Under the pieces are notes generated by a model. It was not told the origin of the DNA, did not search any database, and saw nothing but the letters and a program-made list of their open reading frames with translations. DNA of 64,000 nt. Origin: Variovorax guangxiensis (GTDB lineage: Bacteria > Pseudomonadota > Gammaproteobacteria > Burkholderiales > Burkholderiaceae_C). Positions 16,692-25,452 of the stretch are shown here, piece after piece; position 1 is the first letter of the stretch, and each line of letters begins with the position of its first letter. Position numbers and translations under genes: made by a program. The stretch lies in contig NZ_RXFT01000005.1 in assembly GCF_003952165.1 (NCBI RefSeq), positions 248,001 to 312,000 on the forward strand, written 5' to 3'.

Positions 16692-17765
16692 ATGTCATTC
16701 CTGCGGCTCACCGACGTGACCAAGTTCTATGGCGCCACCCGTGCGGTGACGGACATGAATCTCTCGGTGGAAAAGGGCGAGTTCGTCTCGCTGCTCGGTC
16801 CTTCGGGCTGCGGCAAGACGACCACGCTCCAGATGATCGCGGGCTTCGAGGCGGTGAGCAGCGGCCGCATCGAGCTCGCGGGCAAGGACATCACGCACGC
16901 CAAGGCCAACACGCGCGGGCTGGGCATCGTGTTCCAGACCTACGCCCTCTTCCCGCACATGACGGTGGCCGACAACGTGAGCTTCGGCCTGGAGATGCGC
17001 AGGATGCCGAAGGCCGAGCGCACCGAGCGGGTGAAGCAGGCGCTGGCGCTGGTGCACCTCGAGCAGCACGCCGCGCGCTACCCGCGCGAGCTTTCGGGCG
17101 GCCAGCGGCAGCGGGTGGCGCTGGCGCGCGCGCTGGTGATCGAGCCGCCGGTGCTGCTTCTGGACGAGCCGCTGTCCAACCTCGACGCCAAGCTGCGCGA
17201 GGAGATGCAGTTCGAGCTGCGCCAGATCCAGCGCAAGGTCGGCACCACCACGGTGATGGTCACGCACGACCAGAGCGAGGCGATGTCGATCAGCGACCGC
17301 GTGGTGGTGATGGAGGGCGGGCGCGCCACGCAGATCGACCATCCGCAGCGCGTGTACGAGCATCCGGGCACGCGCTTCATCTCCACCTTCGTGGGCAAGG
17401 CCAACCTGCTGGACTGCCGCGTGTCGGGCAGCGGCCCCGGGCGCACCTGCGTGGAGGTGGGTGCGCTCTCGCTGGACGTGGACGACACCGGCTTCAGTGT
17501 CGACGCCGCCGCGCTGCTGAGCGTGCGGCCCGAGAAGCTGCAGCTGGTGCCGCCGGGCGGCGGCCGCATCGACGGCGAGGTGCTGGAGCGCTTCTTCCTC
17601 GGCAGCCAGTGGCTCTACCGCGTGGCGACTTCGGTGGGCGAACTCATGGTGCTGAGCCCCAACGACGGGCGCGAGGCCCTCGCCGAAGGCAGCCGTACAG
17701 GCATCGACTGGCCGGCGCACTGCATGCGGCTTCTGCCGGCCGATGAAAGGGCTGTCACGGCATGA
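16692..17765 (+). CDS. Polyamine/opine-type ABC transporter ATP-binding protein (PotA-like)
   Basis: A 357-residue ATPase energising import by the two permeases that follow. Walker A GPSGCGKTT (36-44), Q-loop QTYALFPHMTV, signature LSGGQRQRVALARAL, Walker B LLLDEPLSNLD and the switch histidine in VTHDQSEA are intact. A C-terminal TOBE domain begins near residue 240. The length is typical for PotA/FbpC-type ATPases. It opens a tightly packed operon of seven genes (ATPase, two permeases, three dehydrogenase subunits, binding protein). Confidence 0.93.
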   Translation: MSFLRLTDVTKFYGATRAVTDMNLSVEKGEFVSLLGPSGCGKTTTLQMIAGFEAVSSGRIELAGKDITHAKANTRGLGIVFQTYALFPHMTVADNVSFGLEMRRMPKAERTERVKQALALVHLEQHAARYPRELSGGQRQRVALARALVIEPPVLLLDEPLSNLDAKLREEMQFELRQIQRKVGTTTVMVTHDQSEAMSISDRVVVMEGGRATQIDHPQRVYEHPGTRFISTFVGKANLLDCRVSGSGPGRTCVEVGALSLDVDDTGFSVDAAALLSVRPEKLQLVPPGGGRIDGEVLERFFLGSQWLYRVATSVGELMVLSPNDGREALAEGSRTGIDWPAHCMRLLPADERAVTA

Positions 17766-18625
17766 GCAGCGCATCGAAAAGCAAGGCCACCGCATGGTGG
17801 CTCTCCGGCCCCGCGCTGCTGCTGTTCACGGTGCTGCTGGTGGTGCCGCTCGGGCTCACCGCAGTGCTGTCGTTCAACGTCTACGACCCGGCCACGGGGC
17901 CGAAGTCGGGCGAATTCACGCTCGCGCACTACGCGCTGGTGTTCTCCGACTCCTACTACCTCGGCATCTTCTGGCGCACCTTCTGGGTCTCGGCGCTGGT
18001 CACGCTGATCTGCGTGCTGATCGGCGCGCCCGAAGCCTATGTGCTCAGCCGCATGCGCAACCCGTGGCGCTCGGCGCTGCTGCTGGTGGTGCTCGCGCCG
18101 CTCTTGGTCTCGGTGGTGGTGCGGGCCTTCGGCTGGAGCATGCTGCTGGGCCCCGAGGGCGCGGTGAACGCACTGCTGCAGCTCGTGGGCATCGGGCCGG
18201 TGAAGATCCTCTACACCAGCGCGGCAGTGGTCATCGCGCTGGTGCACGTGATGCTGCCCTTCATGGTGATCCCGGTGTGGACCTCGCTGCAGAAGCTCGA
18301 CCCCGGCGTGGAGAACGCGGCCCTGTCGCTCAACGCCACGCCCTTCACCACGCTGCGGCGCATCGTGCTGCCGCAGGTGATGCCGGGCATTCTCTCGGGC
18401 AGCCTGATCGTGTTCGGGCTGGCGGCGAGTTCCTTCGCCATCCCGGGGCTGCTGGGCGGACGCCGGCTGAAGATGGTCGCGACCATCGTCTACGACGAGT
18501 ACCTGAGCGAACTCAACTGGCCGCTGGGCGCGGCGGTGGCGCTGGTGCTGCTCGTCGCCAATCTCGCGGTGATGCTCAGCTACAACCGGCTGGTCGAAGG
18601 CCGCTACAAGAAAGCGCTGGGGTGA
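17762..18625 (+). CDS. ABC transporter permease (PotB-like)
   Basis: A 287-residue inner-membrane permease of the spermidine/putrescine type. It has an N-terminal helix (LSGPALLLFTVLLVVPLG), about six membrane segments, and the cytoplasmic EAA loop (ENAALSLNATPFTTLRRIVLPQVMPGIL). The start overlaps the ATPase stop as ATGA. The substrate is probably a small amine or opine-like compound, by its partners. Confidence 0.92.
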   Translation: MSSASKSKATAWWLSGPALLLFTVLLVVPLGLTAVLSFNVYDPATGPKSGEFTLAHYALVFSDSYYLGIFWRTFWVSALVTLICVLIGAPEAYVLSRMRNPWRSALLLVVLAPLLVSVVVRAFGWSMLLGPEGAVNALLQLVGIGPVKILYTSAAVVIALVHVMLPFMVIPVWTSLQKLDPGVENAALSLNATPFTTLRRIVLPQVMPGILSGSLIVFGLAASSFAIPGLLGGRRLKMVATIVYDEYLSELNWPLGAAVALVLLVANLAVMLSYNRLVEGRYKKALG

Positions 18626-18629
18626 ACCG

Positions 18630-19424
18630 ATGAGCAGAAACGGCCCCATCGCCCTCGCGTTCAACGCGCTGGTCATCGTCTTCATGCTGGCGCCGCTGGT
18701 GGTGGTGTGCATCGTGGCGTTCACGCCCGAGAACACGCTGACCATCCCCACCACGCATTTCTCGCTGCGCTGGTTCGAGGCGGTGTTCGCGCACCCCGAC
18801 TTCATGCAGTCGTTCTGGAACAGCCTGTGGCTCGCGCTGAGCTCGGCCACCATCGCGACGCTGCTCGCGGTGCCGGCCGGCATGGCAATCACGCGCTACG
18901 AGTTTCCGGGGCGCGACTTCCTCAACGGCCTGTTCCTCTCGCCGCTGATCGTGCCGCACCTGGTGCTGGGCGTGGCGCTGCTGCGCCTGTTCTCGCTGGT
19001 GGGCGGCGCTGGCAGCTTCGGCTGGCTGGTTCTGGCGCATGCGCTCATCGTCACGCCCTACACGCTGCGGCTGGTGGTGGCGGCGCTGGTGGGCTTCGAC
19101 CGCAGCGCCGAGCAGGCCGCGCTCTCGCTGGGTGCGAGCCAGGCCACCGTGTTCCGCCGCATCACGCTGCCGATGATCCTGCCGGGCGTGACCGGCGGCT
19201 GGATGCTGTCGTTCATCAACAGCTTCGACGAAGTGACGATGTCCATCTTCGTCACCTCGCCGAGCACGGTGACGCTGCCGGTGCGCATGTACATGTATGC
19301 GACAGAGTCCATCGACCCGCTGATGGCCGCCGTGTCGGCGCTGATGGTGGCGGTGACGGCCTTCGCGATGGTGCTGCTCGATCGCGTCTACGGGCTCGAC
19401 CGCGTGCTGGTGGGGCGCAGATAG
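18630..19424 (+). CDS. ABC transporter permease (PotC-like)
   Basis: The second permease, 264 residues and about six helices, with an EAA loop (EQAALSLGASQATVFRRITLPMILPGV) for the ATPase. It starts 4 bp after PotB-like. The last stretch (LDRVYGLDRVLVGRR) is the usual PotC-type end. Its stop TAG immediately precedes the ATG of the ferredoxin-like subunit at 19425, so the transporter and dehydrogenase form one unit. Confidence 0.92.
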   Translation: MSRNGPIALAFNALVIVFMLAPLVVVCIVAFTPENTLTIPTTHFSLRWFEAVFAHPDFMQSFWNSLWLALSSATIATLLAVPAGMAITRYEFPGRDFLNGLFLSPLIVPHLVLGVALLRLFSLVGGAGSFGWLVLAHALIVTPYTLRLVVAALVGFDRSAEQAALSLGASQATVFRRITLPMILPGVTGGWMLSFINSFDEVTMSIFVTSPSTVTLPVRMYMYATESIDPLMAAVSALMVAVTAFAMVLLDRVYGLDRVLVGRR

Positions 19425-19730
19425 ATGACCATGAAAACACACGCCCTGCTCCACCGCGTGGCCGAGAAAACCGGCCGCGCGACGGTGCCTTTCACGCTCG
19501 ACGGCGAACCTGCGAGCGCCCTGGCCGGCGACACCGTGCTGACCGCCGTGCTCACGCAGTGCGGCCAACTGCGCCGCAACGAGTTCAGCGGCCTGCCGCG
19601 CGCGGGCTTCTGCATGATGGGCGCCTGCCAGGACTGCTGGATCTCCACCGGCGAAGGCGAGCGCGTTCGCGCCTGCTCGACATTCATCGCACCGGGCATG
19701 GCGCTGGTCACGGGAAAGGACGGCGCATGA
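19425..19730 (+). CDS. [2Fe-2S] subunit of a three-component dehydrogenase (HcnA-like)
   Basis: A 101-residue [2Fe-2S] protein homologous to HcnA and to small subunits of opine and hydroxyproline dehydrogenases. Cluster ligands are evident in GFCMMGACQDCW (Cys-X4-Cys-X2-Cys) and in the later VRACST. It passes electrons between the flavoprotein subunits and the quinone pool or another acceptor. There is no spacer from the permease stop, and its own stop overlaps the next gene as ATGA. Confidence 0.9.
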   Translation: MTMKTHALLHRVAEKTGRATVPFTLDGEPASALAGDTVLTAVLTQCGQLRRNEFSGLPRAGFCMMGACQDCWISTGEGERVRACSTFIAPGMALVTGKDGA

Positions 19731-21148
19731 GCGCGACAGCAACACCGGCAGCGACAGGCGAAGTCCGCCCGGTGATCGTCGGCGCAGGTCCGGCCGGCGT
19801 GCGCGCCGCGCAAACGCTCGTGGCGCACGGCCTGAAGCCGGTGGTGATCGACGAGGCCTCGCGCGCCGGCGGCCAGATCTACCGCCGCCCTCCTCCCACC
19901 CTGGCCGGCCGCGACAAGCAGACGCTCTACGGCTTCGAGTCGAAGCGCGCCGACGCGGTGCACAACGCCTTCGAGACGCTGCAGGGCCGCATCGAACACC
20001 ATGCCGACAGCCTCGCGTGGAACGCGCAGGACCAGGTGCTCGACGTGATGCACAACCCCACGCGCAGCAACCGCCGCGTGCCCTACAGCCACCTGATCGT
20101 CGCGACCGGCGCCACCGACCGCGTGCTGCCGCTACCGGGCTGGACGCTGCCGGGCGTCTACACGCTGGGCGGCGCGCAGGTGGCGCTCAAGTTCCAGGGC
20201 TGCGCCATCGGGCGGCGCGTGGTGTTCATGGGCACCGGGCCGCTGCTCTACCTGGTGGCATATCAATATGCGAAGGCCGGCGTGGACGTGGCCGCGGTGC
20301 TCGACACGGCGCGCCTGGCCGACCAGATCGCCGCCGCGCCGGCGATGCTGGTGCAGCCGGCCGTGCTCGCGAAGGGCATGTACTACGTGGGCTGGCTGCG
20401 CGCGCACGGCGTTGCGCTGCATGGCGGCGTGCGTCCGCTGCGCGTGCTCGGCGACGAGGCGCAGGGCCGCGTCACCGGCGTGGCCTGGCTCGACGGCGGG
20501 AACGAGCGCACGATCGAATGCGATGCGATCGGCTTCGGCTACGCGCTGCGCTCGGAGACGCAACTCGCCGACCTGCTCGGCTGCCGCTTCGACTACGCGC
20601 CGCTGCACCGCGCGCACCTGCCGGTGCGCGACGCGGCTGGGCGCTCCAGCGTGCAGGGCGTGTACCTCGCGGGCGACGGCGCCGGCATCATGGGCGCGGA
20701 TGCGGCCGAGTGGGCTGGCGAGCGCGCGGCGCTGGCGCTGCTGCAGGATGCCGGCATCGCCATCGACACCGCGCGTGCGTCGGAGCTCGAACGCAAGCTC
20801 GAAAAGCTCGCCGGCTTCCGCCAGGGCCTGGAGCGCGCCTTTCCCGTGCCGCAGGACTGGGCGGAGAACGCGGCCGACGACCTCGTCATCTGCCGCTGCG
20901 AGAACGTCACCGCCGGCACGTTGCGCCAGACCATCGCCAGCACCGGCGCCGACGAGATGAATCGCCTGAAGGCCCTGTCGCGCGTCGGCATGGGCCGCTG
21001 CCAGGGGCGCATGTGCGGCGCGGCCGCGGCCGAGATCCTCGCGCACGCGACGCGGCAGCCGCTGCAGCAGGTAGGCCGGCTGCGCGGGCAGGCGCCGATC
21101 AAGCCGATCCCGCTCCGGCTCGTGCCGGCCGAAGGGAGCGGCGCATGA
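19727..21148 (+). CDS. FAD/NAD(P)-binding dehydrogenase alpha subunit with BFD-type Fe-S domain (HcnB-like)
   Basis: A 473-residue flavoprotein with an N-terminal dinucleotide fold (VIVGAGPAGVRAAQTL, about 16-31), a second nucleotide-binding region (GRRVVFMGTGPLLYLVA), and a C-terminal BFD-like [2Fe-2S] domain (CRCENVTAGTL with GMGRCQGRMCG). This is the architecture of HcnB and the opine oxidase OoxA subunit. The start at 19727 overlaps the previous stop. It works with the small subunit before it and the DAO-type subunit after it. Confidence 0.9.
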   Translation: MSATATPAATGEVRPVIVGAGPAGVRAAQTLVAHGLKPVVIDEASRAGGQIYRRPPPTLAGRDKQTLYGFESKRADAVHNAFETLQGRIEHHADSLAWNAQDQVLDVMHNPTRSNRRVPYSHLIVATGATDRVLPLPGWTLPGVYTLGGAQVALKFQGCAIGRRVVFMGTGPLLYLVAYQYAKAGVDVAAVLDTARLADQIAAAPAMLVQPAVLAKGMYYVGWLRAHGVALHGGVRPLRVLGDEAQGRVTGVAWLDGGNERTIECDAIGFGYALRSETQLADLLGCRFDYAPLHRAHLPVRDAAGRSSVQGVYLAGDGAGIMGADAAEWAGERAALALLQDAGIAIDTARASELERKLEKLAGFRQGLERAFPVPQDWAENAADDLVICRCENVTAGTLRQTIASTGADEMNRLKALSRVGMGRCQGRMCGAAAAEILAHATRQPLQQVGRLRGQAPIKPIPLRLVPAEGSGA

Positions 21149-22299
21149 GTTCGATCAGGAAGCTTCGCACCGACGTCGCCATCGTCGGCGGCGGCATCGT
21201 CGGCTCTTCCGCCGCGCTGGCCCTGCGCCGCATGGGCGTCGGCGTGGTTCTGCTGGAGCGCGACCTCTGCGGCTCACGTTCCAGCGGCGTGAACTACGGC
21301 GGCGTACGCCGCCAGGGCCGGCCGGTGAGCCAATTGCCGCTGGCGCAGCGCGCGCATCGCATCTGGGGCGGTCTTGCCGGGCTGCTGGGCACCGACGGCG
21401 AATACATCCGCTCGGGCCATTTCAAGATCGCGCGTAGCGAATCCGACATGGCCTCGCTGGAGCGCTACCGCGCGTTGAGCAGCGATTTCGACCTGGGCCT
21501 GGAGCTGATCTCCGGCGCGCGCCTGCGCGAGCAGTGCCCGTGGCTGGGTACGCGCGCGGTGGGTGGCTCGCTCTGCGCGGAAGACGGGCAGGCCAATCCG
21601 CGCCTGGTGTCGCCGGCCTTCGCGCTGGCGGCGCAGCGCGCGGGCGCGCAGGTCTTCGAGCGGCACAGGGTCGACGAGGTGGCGCACGACGGCGCCATGT
21701 TCATGGTGCGCAGCGGCAACGCGCTCGAAGTGCAGGCGCCGGTGCTGCTGAACTGCGCGGGCGCGTGGGCCGGCGCCATCGCCAGCCAGTTCGGCGAGAC
21801 ACCGCCGATGTACGCACGCAGCCCGCTGATGGCGGTGACCGAGCCGGTGCCGCATTTCATGAAATGGAGCCTGGGCGTGGAAGGCGGCGGCATCTACTGC
21901 CGGCAGGTGGAGCGCGGCAACGTGGTGCTGGGCGGCGGCTCCGGCATCACGCTCGACGCCGAACGCTCGCGCGCCGAGCGCGAAGGCATCGCCACGCTCG
22001 CGGTGCAGGCGATCGAACTGCTGCCGGTGCTGCGCCACGCGCACATCATCCGCACCTGGGGCGGCACCGAGGGCTACCTGCCCGACCGCGAACCGGTGCT
22101 GGGCCCAAGCCGCACCACGCCGGGCCTGTTCCACGGCTTCGGCTTCGCGGGCGCGGGCTTCCAGATCGGCCCGGCCGCCGGCGAGGTGCTGGCCGAGCTG
22201 GCGCGCGACGGCCGCACCGACACCCCCATCGACGCCTTCGCCATCGAGCGCTTCGACGGCGCCGACGAATCCCACACTGCATCCGCATCCCCCACCTGA
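21145..22299 (+). CDS. FAD-dependent amine/amino-acid dehydrogenase beta subunit (HcnC/OoxB-like, DAO family)
   Basis: A 384-residue FAD-dependent oxidoreductase of the D-amino-acid oxidase/glycine oxidase family, presumed to carry the substrate site. It shows VAIVGGGIVGSSAALALRR at the N-terminus, SGVNYGGVRRQGR, LLNCAGAWAG, and a C-terminal GFAGAGFQIGPAAGE flavin motif. It starts as ATGA over the alpha-subunit stop. Related complexes oxidise opines, D-hydroxyproline or glycine (to cyanide). With a polyamine-type importer, an imino or opine-like amine is the likeliest substrate here. Confidence 0.9.
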   Translation: MSSIRKLRTDVAIVGGGIVGSSAALALRRMGVGVVLLERDLCGSRSSGVNYGGVRRQGRPVSQLPLAQRAHRIWGGLAGLLGTDGEYIRSGHFKIARSESDMASLERYRALSSDFDLGLELISGARLREQCPWLGTRAVGGSLCAEDGQANPRLVSPAFALAAQRAGAQVFERHRVDEVAHDGAMFMVRSGNALEVQAPVLLNCAGAWAGAIASQFGETPPMYARSPLMAVTEPVPHFMKWSLGVEGGGIYCRQVERGNVVLGGGSGITLDAERSRAEREGIATLAVQAIELLPVLRHAHIIRTWGGTEGYLPDREPVLGPSRTTPGLFHGFGFAGAGFQIGPAAGEVLAELARDGRTDTPIDAFAIERFDGADESHTASASPT

Positions 22300-22320
22300 A
22301 CCTGAATGGAGAGCATCGCC

Positions 22321-23370
22321 ATGTCCAAGAAGTCATCGATCAGAACCCTCCCGCTGCTGGCCGCGCTGCTCGCGGCCGCCGGCATCGCCGGCGCGCAGAC
22401 CAAGACCCTCTACATCGGCATGAACGGCGGCACGATGGAGAAGGCGTACACGCAGTACGTCTTCCCGGCCTTCGAGAAGGCCTATGGCGCGAAGGTGGTG
22501 GTGGTGCCGGGCACCTCGTCCGACATCCTCGCCAAGGCACAGGCCAACAAGGACAAGCCGCAGATGCACGTGATGTTCCTCGACGACGGCGTGATGGTGC
22601 GCGCCATCGGCATGGGCCTGTGCCAGAAGCAGAAGCCCAGCCAGTCGCTCAGCGAGATCTACCCGGCCGCGCGCTTCAAGGACGACATGGCCAGCGGCGT
22701 GAGCCTGGGCATGACGGGCCTGGCCTACAACGCGAAGATGTTCAAGGAGAAGGGCTGGGCGCCGCCCACCTCCTGGATGGACCTGGCCGATGCGAAGTAC
22801 AAGGGCAAGGTGGTGTTCCAGTCGGTGTCGTCGTCCTCCTTCGGGCTGCACGGCTTCCTGATGTTCAACCGCATCCAGGGCGGCAACGACAAGAACGTGG
22901 AGCCCGGCTTCAAGGCCTGGCCCACCACCATCGGGCCGAACGTGCTGGAGTACATCCCGAGCTCGGCCAAGCTCTCGGAGATGGTGCAGACCGGCGAGGC
23001 CGCGATCTTCCCGCTCACGCCCACGGCCGTGGCCGCGATGAAGAGCAAGGGCATTCCGGTGGAATACGCACCGCCCAAGGAAGGCGCGGTGGTGCTCATG
23101 GTCGGCCAGTGCGTGATCGCCAACAACACCGAGCCCGAGCTCTCGCAGAAGCTCGCCGAGTTCCTGCTGAGCCCGCTGGCGCAGGCCAACGTGCTGCAGT
23201 ACGGCGCGCAGATTCCCACCAACCCGAAGGCGCCGGTGGTGGGCGACGGCGTGGCCCAGGTGGCGGACATCAACAAGTGGATGAAGACGGCAGTGACCAT
23301 CGACTGGGAAAGCATCAACGCGAACCGCCCGGCGTGGAACGCGCGCTGGAACAAGACGATAGAAAAATAA
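22321..23370 (+). CDS. ABC transporter periplasmic binding protein (PotD-like)
   Basis: A 349-residue family-1 polyamine/iron-type binding protein. A signal peptide (LLAALLAAAGIAGAQ) precedes KTLYIGMNGGTMEKAY. I prefer the ATG at 22321, which has a GGAGA SD, over an in-frame ATG at 22306 that has none. It completes the operon 16692-23370 and delivers substrate to the two permeases. The ligand is not obvious. Confidence 0.9.
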   Translation: MSKKSSIRTLPLLAALLAAAGIAGAQTKTLYIGMNGGTMEKAYTQYVFPAFEKAYGAKVVVVPGTSSDILAKAQANKDKPQMHVMFLDDGVMVRAIGMGLCQKQKPSQSLSEIYPAARFKDDMASGVSLGMTGLAYNAKMFKEKGWAPPTSWMDLADAKYKGKVVFQSVSSSSFGLHGFLMFNRIQGGNDKNVEPGFKAWPTTIGPNVLEYIPSSAKLSEMVQTGEAAIFPLTPTAVAAMKSKGIPVEYAPPKEGAVVLMVGQCVIANNTEPELSQKLAEFLLSPLAQANVLQYGAQIPTNPKAPVVGDGVAQVADINKWMKTAVTIDWESINANRPAWNARWNKTIEK

Positions 23371-23375
23371 AGCTC

Positions 23376-23463
23376 GCCCCCAGGCTGCGCGCACTTCGTG
23401 TCGCTTCGCCAACCCCCTACCGGGGGCAACACCTGAGGCCCGGCAAAGCCGGTTCCTCGGTGT
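23376..23463 (-). repeat. Intergenic repeat family A, copy 2 (inverted)
   Basis: Reverse orientation of the family: CCCCCAGGCTGCGCGCACTT, then GTGTCGCTTCGCC, a C-run/G-run hairpin and CCGGCAAAGCCGG. It directly follows the binding-protein stop and sits between convergent genes, where it could also act in transcription termination. Confidence 0.8.
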
Positions 23464-23493
23464 TTCTGGCATCGGACCGGAGTCAGACCGAAG

Positions 23494-24711
23494 CTATGGC
23501 TTGGGAGTCTTGCGCAGCAGCACCGGCATGCACAGCAGGTAGACCACCGCGCCCGCCAGCCACGCGATGCCGGGAAAGCGCAGGCGAAAGGCGAAGTAGA
23601 GCTGGCTGATGAGCAGCGGACCGAACACAGAGGCCAGGCTGGAGAGGCTCGCGAGCACGCCCTGCAGCCGCCCCTGCTCGGCATCGCCCACGCGCGCCGA
23701 GAGCATCGACTGCAGCGCGGGCCCGCCGATGCCGCCCGTGCACAAGAGCGGCAGCAGTGCGAGCGCCATCCAGCCCTGCGTGGCGAAGGCCAGCAGCGCA
23801 TAGGCGGTGCAGTCGGCCGCGGTGCCGATGGCGATGGCCGCGCGCTCGCCCCAGCGCTCGACGAGCGGGCCCGCGACGAAGCCCTGCATCAGCGCCTGGA
23901 TCAGCCCGAAGACGGCGAGCGAGACGCCGACCATGGTGCTGTTCCAGGCGAACTTGTCCTCGCCGTAGAGCACCCAGGTCGTGCCGGCGACCTCGCCCAC
24001 CAGCATCAGCACCGTGAACACGGCCAGGATCGGCAGCAGCGCGGGAAAGCTCTTCGCCCAGCGCAGCGGCGCGAGCGGATGCAGCACGCCGCGGTCGAAG
24101 GGTTGCGTGGCGAGCTTCGCCGGGCGCGACTCGCGCAGCAGCAGCAGGGCCGCGAGGAAGGTCAGGCCGTTGAGCACCGCGGCGGCGATGAAGGGCAGCC
24201 GCACGCCGTGGTCGCCGAGCACGCCGCCGAGCGCCGGCCCCGCGATGAAGCCGATGCCGAAGCAGGCGCCCATGCGGCCGAACCAGCGCGCGCGCTGGTT
24301 CTCGGGCATGAGGTCGGCGATGGCGGCCGAGGCCACCGCCATGTTGGCCCCGGTCATGCCGGCGATCGCGCGGCCCACGAACAGCATCCACAGCGACGGC
24401 GCAAAGGCCATGAAGAGCGCGTCGACGGCGGCGCCCGCCACCGAGACCAGCAGCACCGGGCGGCGGCCGAAGCGGTCGCTGAGAGCGCCGAGCACCGGCG
24501 CGCAGAGGAACTGCATCAGCGCGTAGAGCGAGAGGAATGCGCCGAAGCGCCAGCCGAGGTCGCCGGTATGGCCGACCTCGCGCAGCAGGCTGGGCACGAT
24601 CGGCATGACCAGGCTGATGCCGATCGCGTCGAGCGTGACGATCGCGAGGATCACGGCATGCGCATGGCGGCCGGTCGCGAAAGGGGTTGGGAGGGTGCTT
24701 GAATTTATCAT
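23494..24711 (-). CDS. TetA-like major facilitator efflux transporter
   Basis: A 405-residue, 12-helix MFS drug/proton antiporter of the TetA group. Motif A (GALSDRFGRRPVLL) follows helix 2, and GMTGANMAVASAAIADLMP is the classic TetA loop. The start codon at 24711 lies inside a tetO-like operator. It is divergent from a TetR-type repressor, as in tetracycline determinants, but chromosomal TetA-like pumps often export other compounds. Drug specificity cannot be decided. Confidence 0.9.
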   Translation of the reverse strand: MINSSTLPTPFATGRHAHAVILAIVTLDAIGISLVMPIVPSLLREVGHTGDLGWRFGAFLSLYALMQFLCAPVLGALSDRFGRRPVLLVSVAGAAVDALFMAFAPSLWMLFVGRAIAGMTGANMAVASAAIADLMPENQRARWFGRMGACFGIGFIAGPALGGVLGDHGVRLPFIAAAVLNGLTFLAALLLLRESRPAKLATQPFDRGVLHPLAPLRWAKSFPALLPILAVFTVLMLVGEVAGTTWVLYGEDKFAWNSTMVGVSLAVFGLIQALMQGFVAGPLVERWGERAAIAIGTAADCTAYALLAFATQGWMALALLPLLCTGGIGGPALQSMLSARVGDAEQGRLQGVLASLSSLASVFGPLLISQLYFAFRLRFPGIAWLAGAVVYLLCMPVLLRKTPKP

Positions 24712-24734
24712 TGATAAGGAATTATCAGCGATAA
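24705..24734. promoter_or_regulatory. Two tetO-like operators between the efflux gene and its repressor
   Basis: TTATCATTGATAA (24705-24717) and TTATCAGCGATAA (24722-24734) are palindromes with centres 17 bp apart. They closely resemble the Tn10 operators (cores CTATCATTGATAG and CTATCAGTGATAG). Operator 1 covers the start codon of the efflux gene. Confidence 0.85.
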
Positions 24735-24792
24735 ATTCCAGGCTGTGAAGTACGCTCCCCGGTCGACATCGGCACGCACGCACATCGGAAGA

Positions 24793-25446
24793 ATGAAACT
24801 GGACCGCGAAGTGATCCTCGAGACGGCGCTCACGCTGCTCGACGAGGTTGGAATGGACAAGCTCAGCACGCGGCTGCTGGCCGAGCGGCTCGGCGTGCAG
24901 CAGCCCGCGCTGTACTGGCACTTCAGGAACAAGCGCGCGCTGCTCGACGCGATGAACGGCGAGATCCTGCGCCGCGTGCACGAGCGCAAGCTCCCGGAGC
25001 CCGGCGAGACCTGGGACGCCTTTTTGCGCGAGAACGCCCGCAGCTTCCGCCGCGCGCTGCTGGCGCGTCGCGACGGTGCGCGGCTGCATGCGGGCTCGGA
25101 GCCCGATCCGGCCGATCTCGACATGGTCGAAGAGCAGCTCGCTTCGGTGGTCCGGCTGGGCCTGCCCGCGCCGCAGGCGATGACGCTGCTGATCGCGCTG
25201 GGCCGCTACACCGTGGGCTGCGTGCTGGAGCAGCAGGCGACACCGCCCGACGCGGCCGAGCAGCAGCAGGCGCTCGATGCCGCCGCGGCCTCGCGCCCGC
25301 TGCTGGCCGAGGCTTTCGCCAACTACCGCCGGGCCGGGCCCGACGCGCTGTTCGAGATCGGCATCGACCTCATGCTGGAAGGCGCGAAGGCGCGCATGGC
25401 GGGCAATGAGCCGCCCAAGCGCCGCACTGCCGCACCGCGCCGCTGA
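24793..25446 (+). CDS. TetR-type transcriptional repressor (TetR_C domain)
   Basis: A 217-residue repressor close to true tetracycline repressors: LDREVILETALTLLDEVG and LSTRLLAERLGVQQPALYWHFRNKRALLDAM form the N-terminal DNA-binding domain (about 3-50), followed by a TetR_C-type ligand domain. ATG 24793 is chosen because the family starts at M(x)LDxxxV; an upstream ATG-like start at 24745 adds a non-homologous extension and would lie nearer the operators. It likely represses both itself and the divergent pump. Confidence 0.9.
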   Translation: MKLDREVILETALTLLDEVGMDKLSTRLLAERLGVQQPALYWHFRNKRALLDAMNGEILRRVHERKLPEPGETWDAFLRENARSFRRALLARRDGARLHAGSEPDPADLDMVEEQLASVVRLGLPAPQAMTLLIALGRYTVGCVLEQQATPPDAAEQQQALDAAAASRPLLAEAFANYRRAGPDALFEIGIDLMLEGAKARMAGNEPPKRRTAAPRR

Positions 25447-25452
25447 AGCCGA

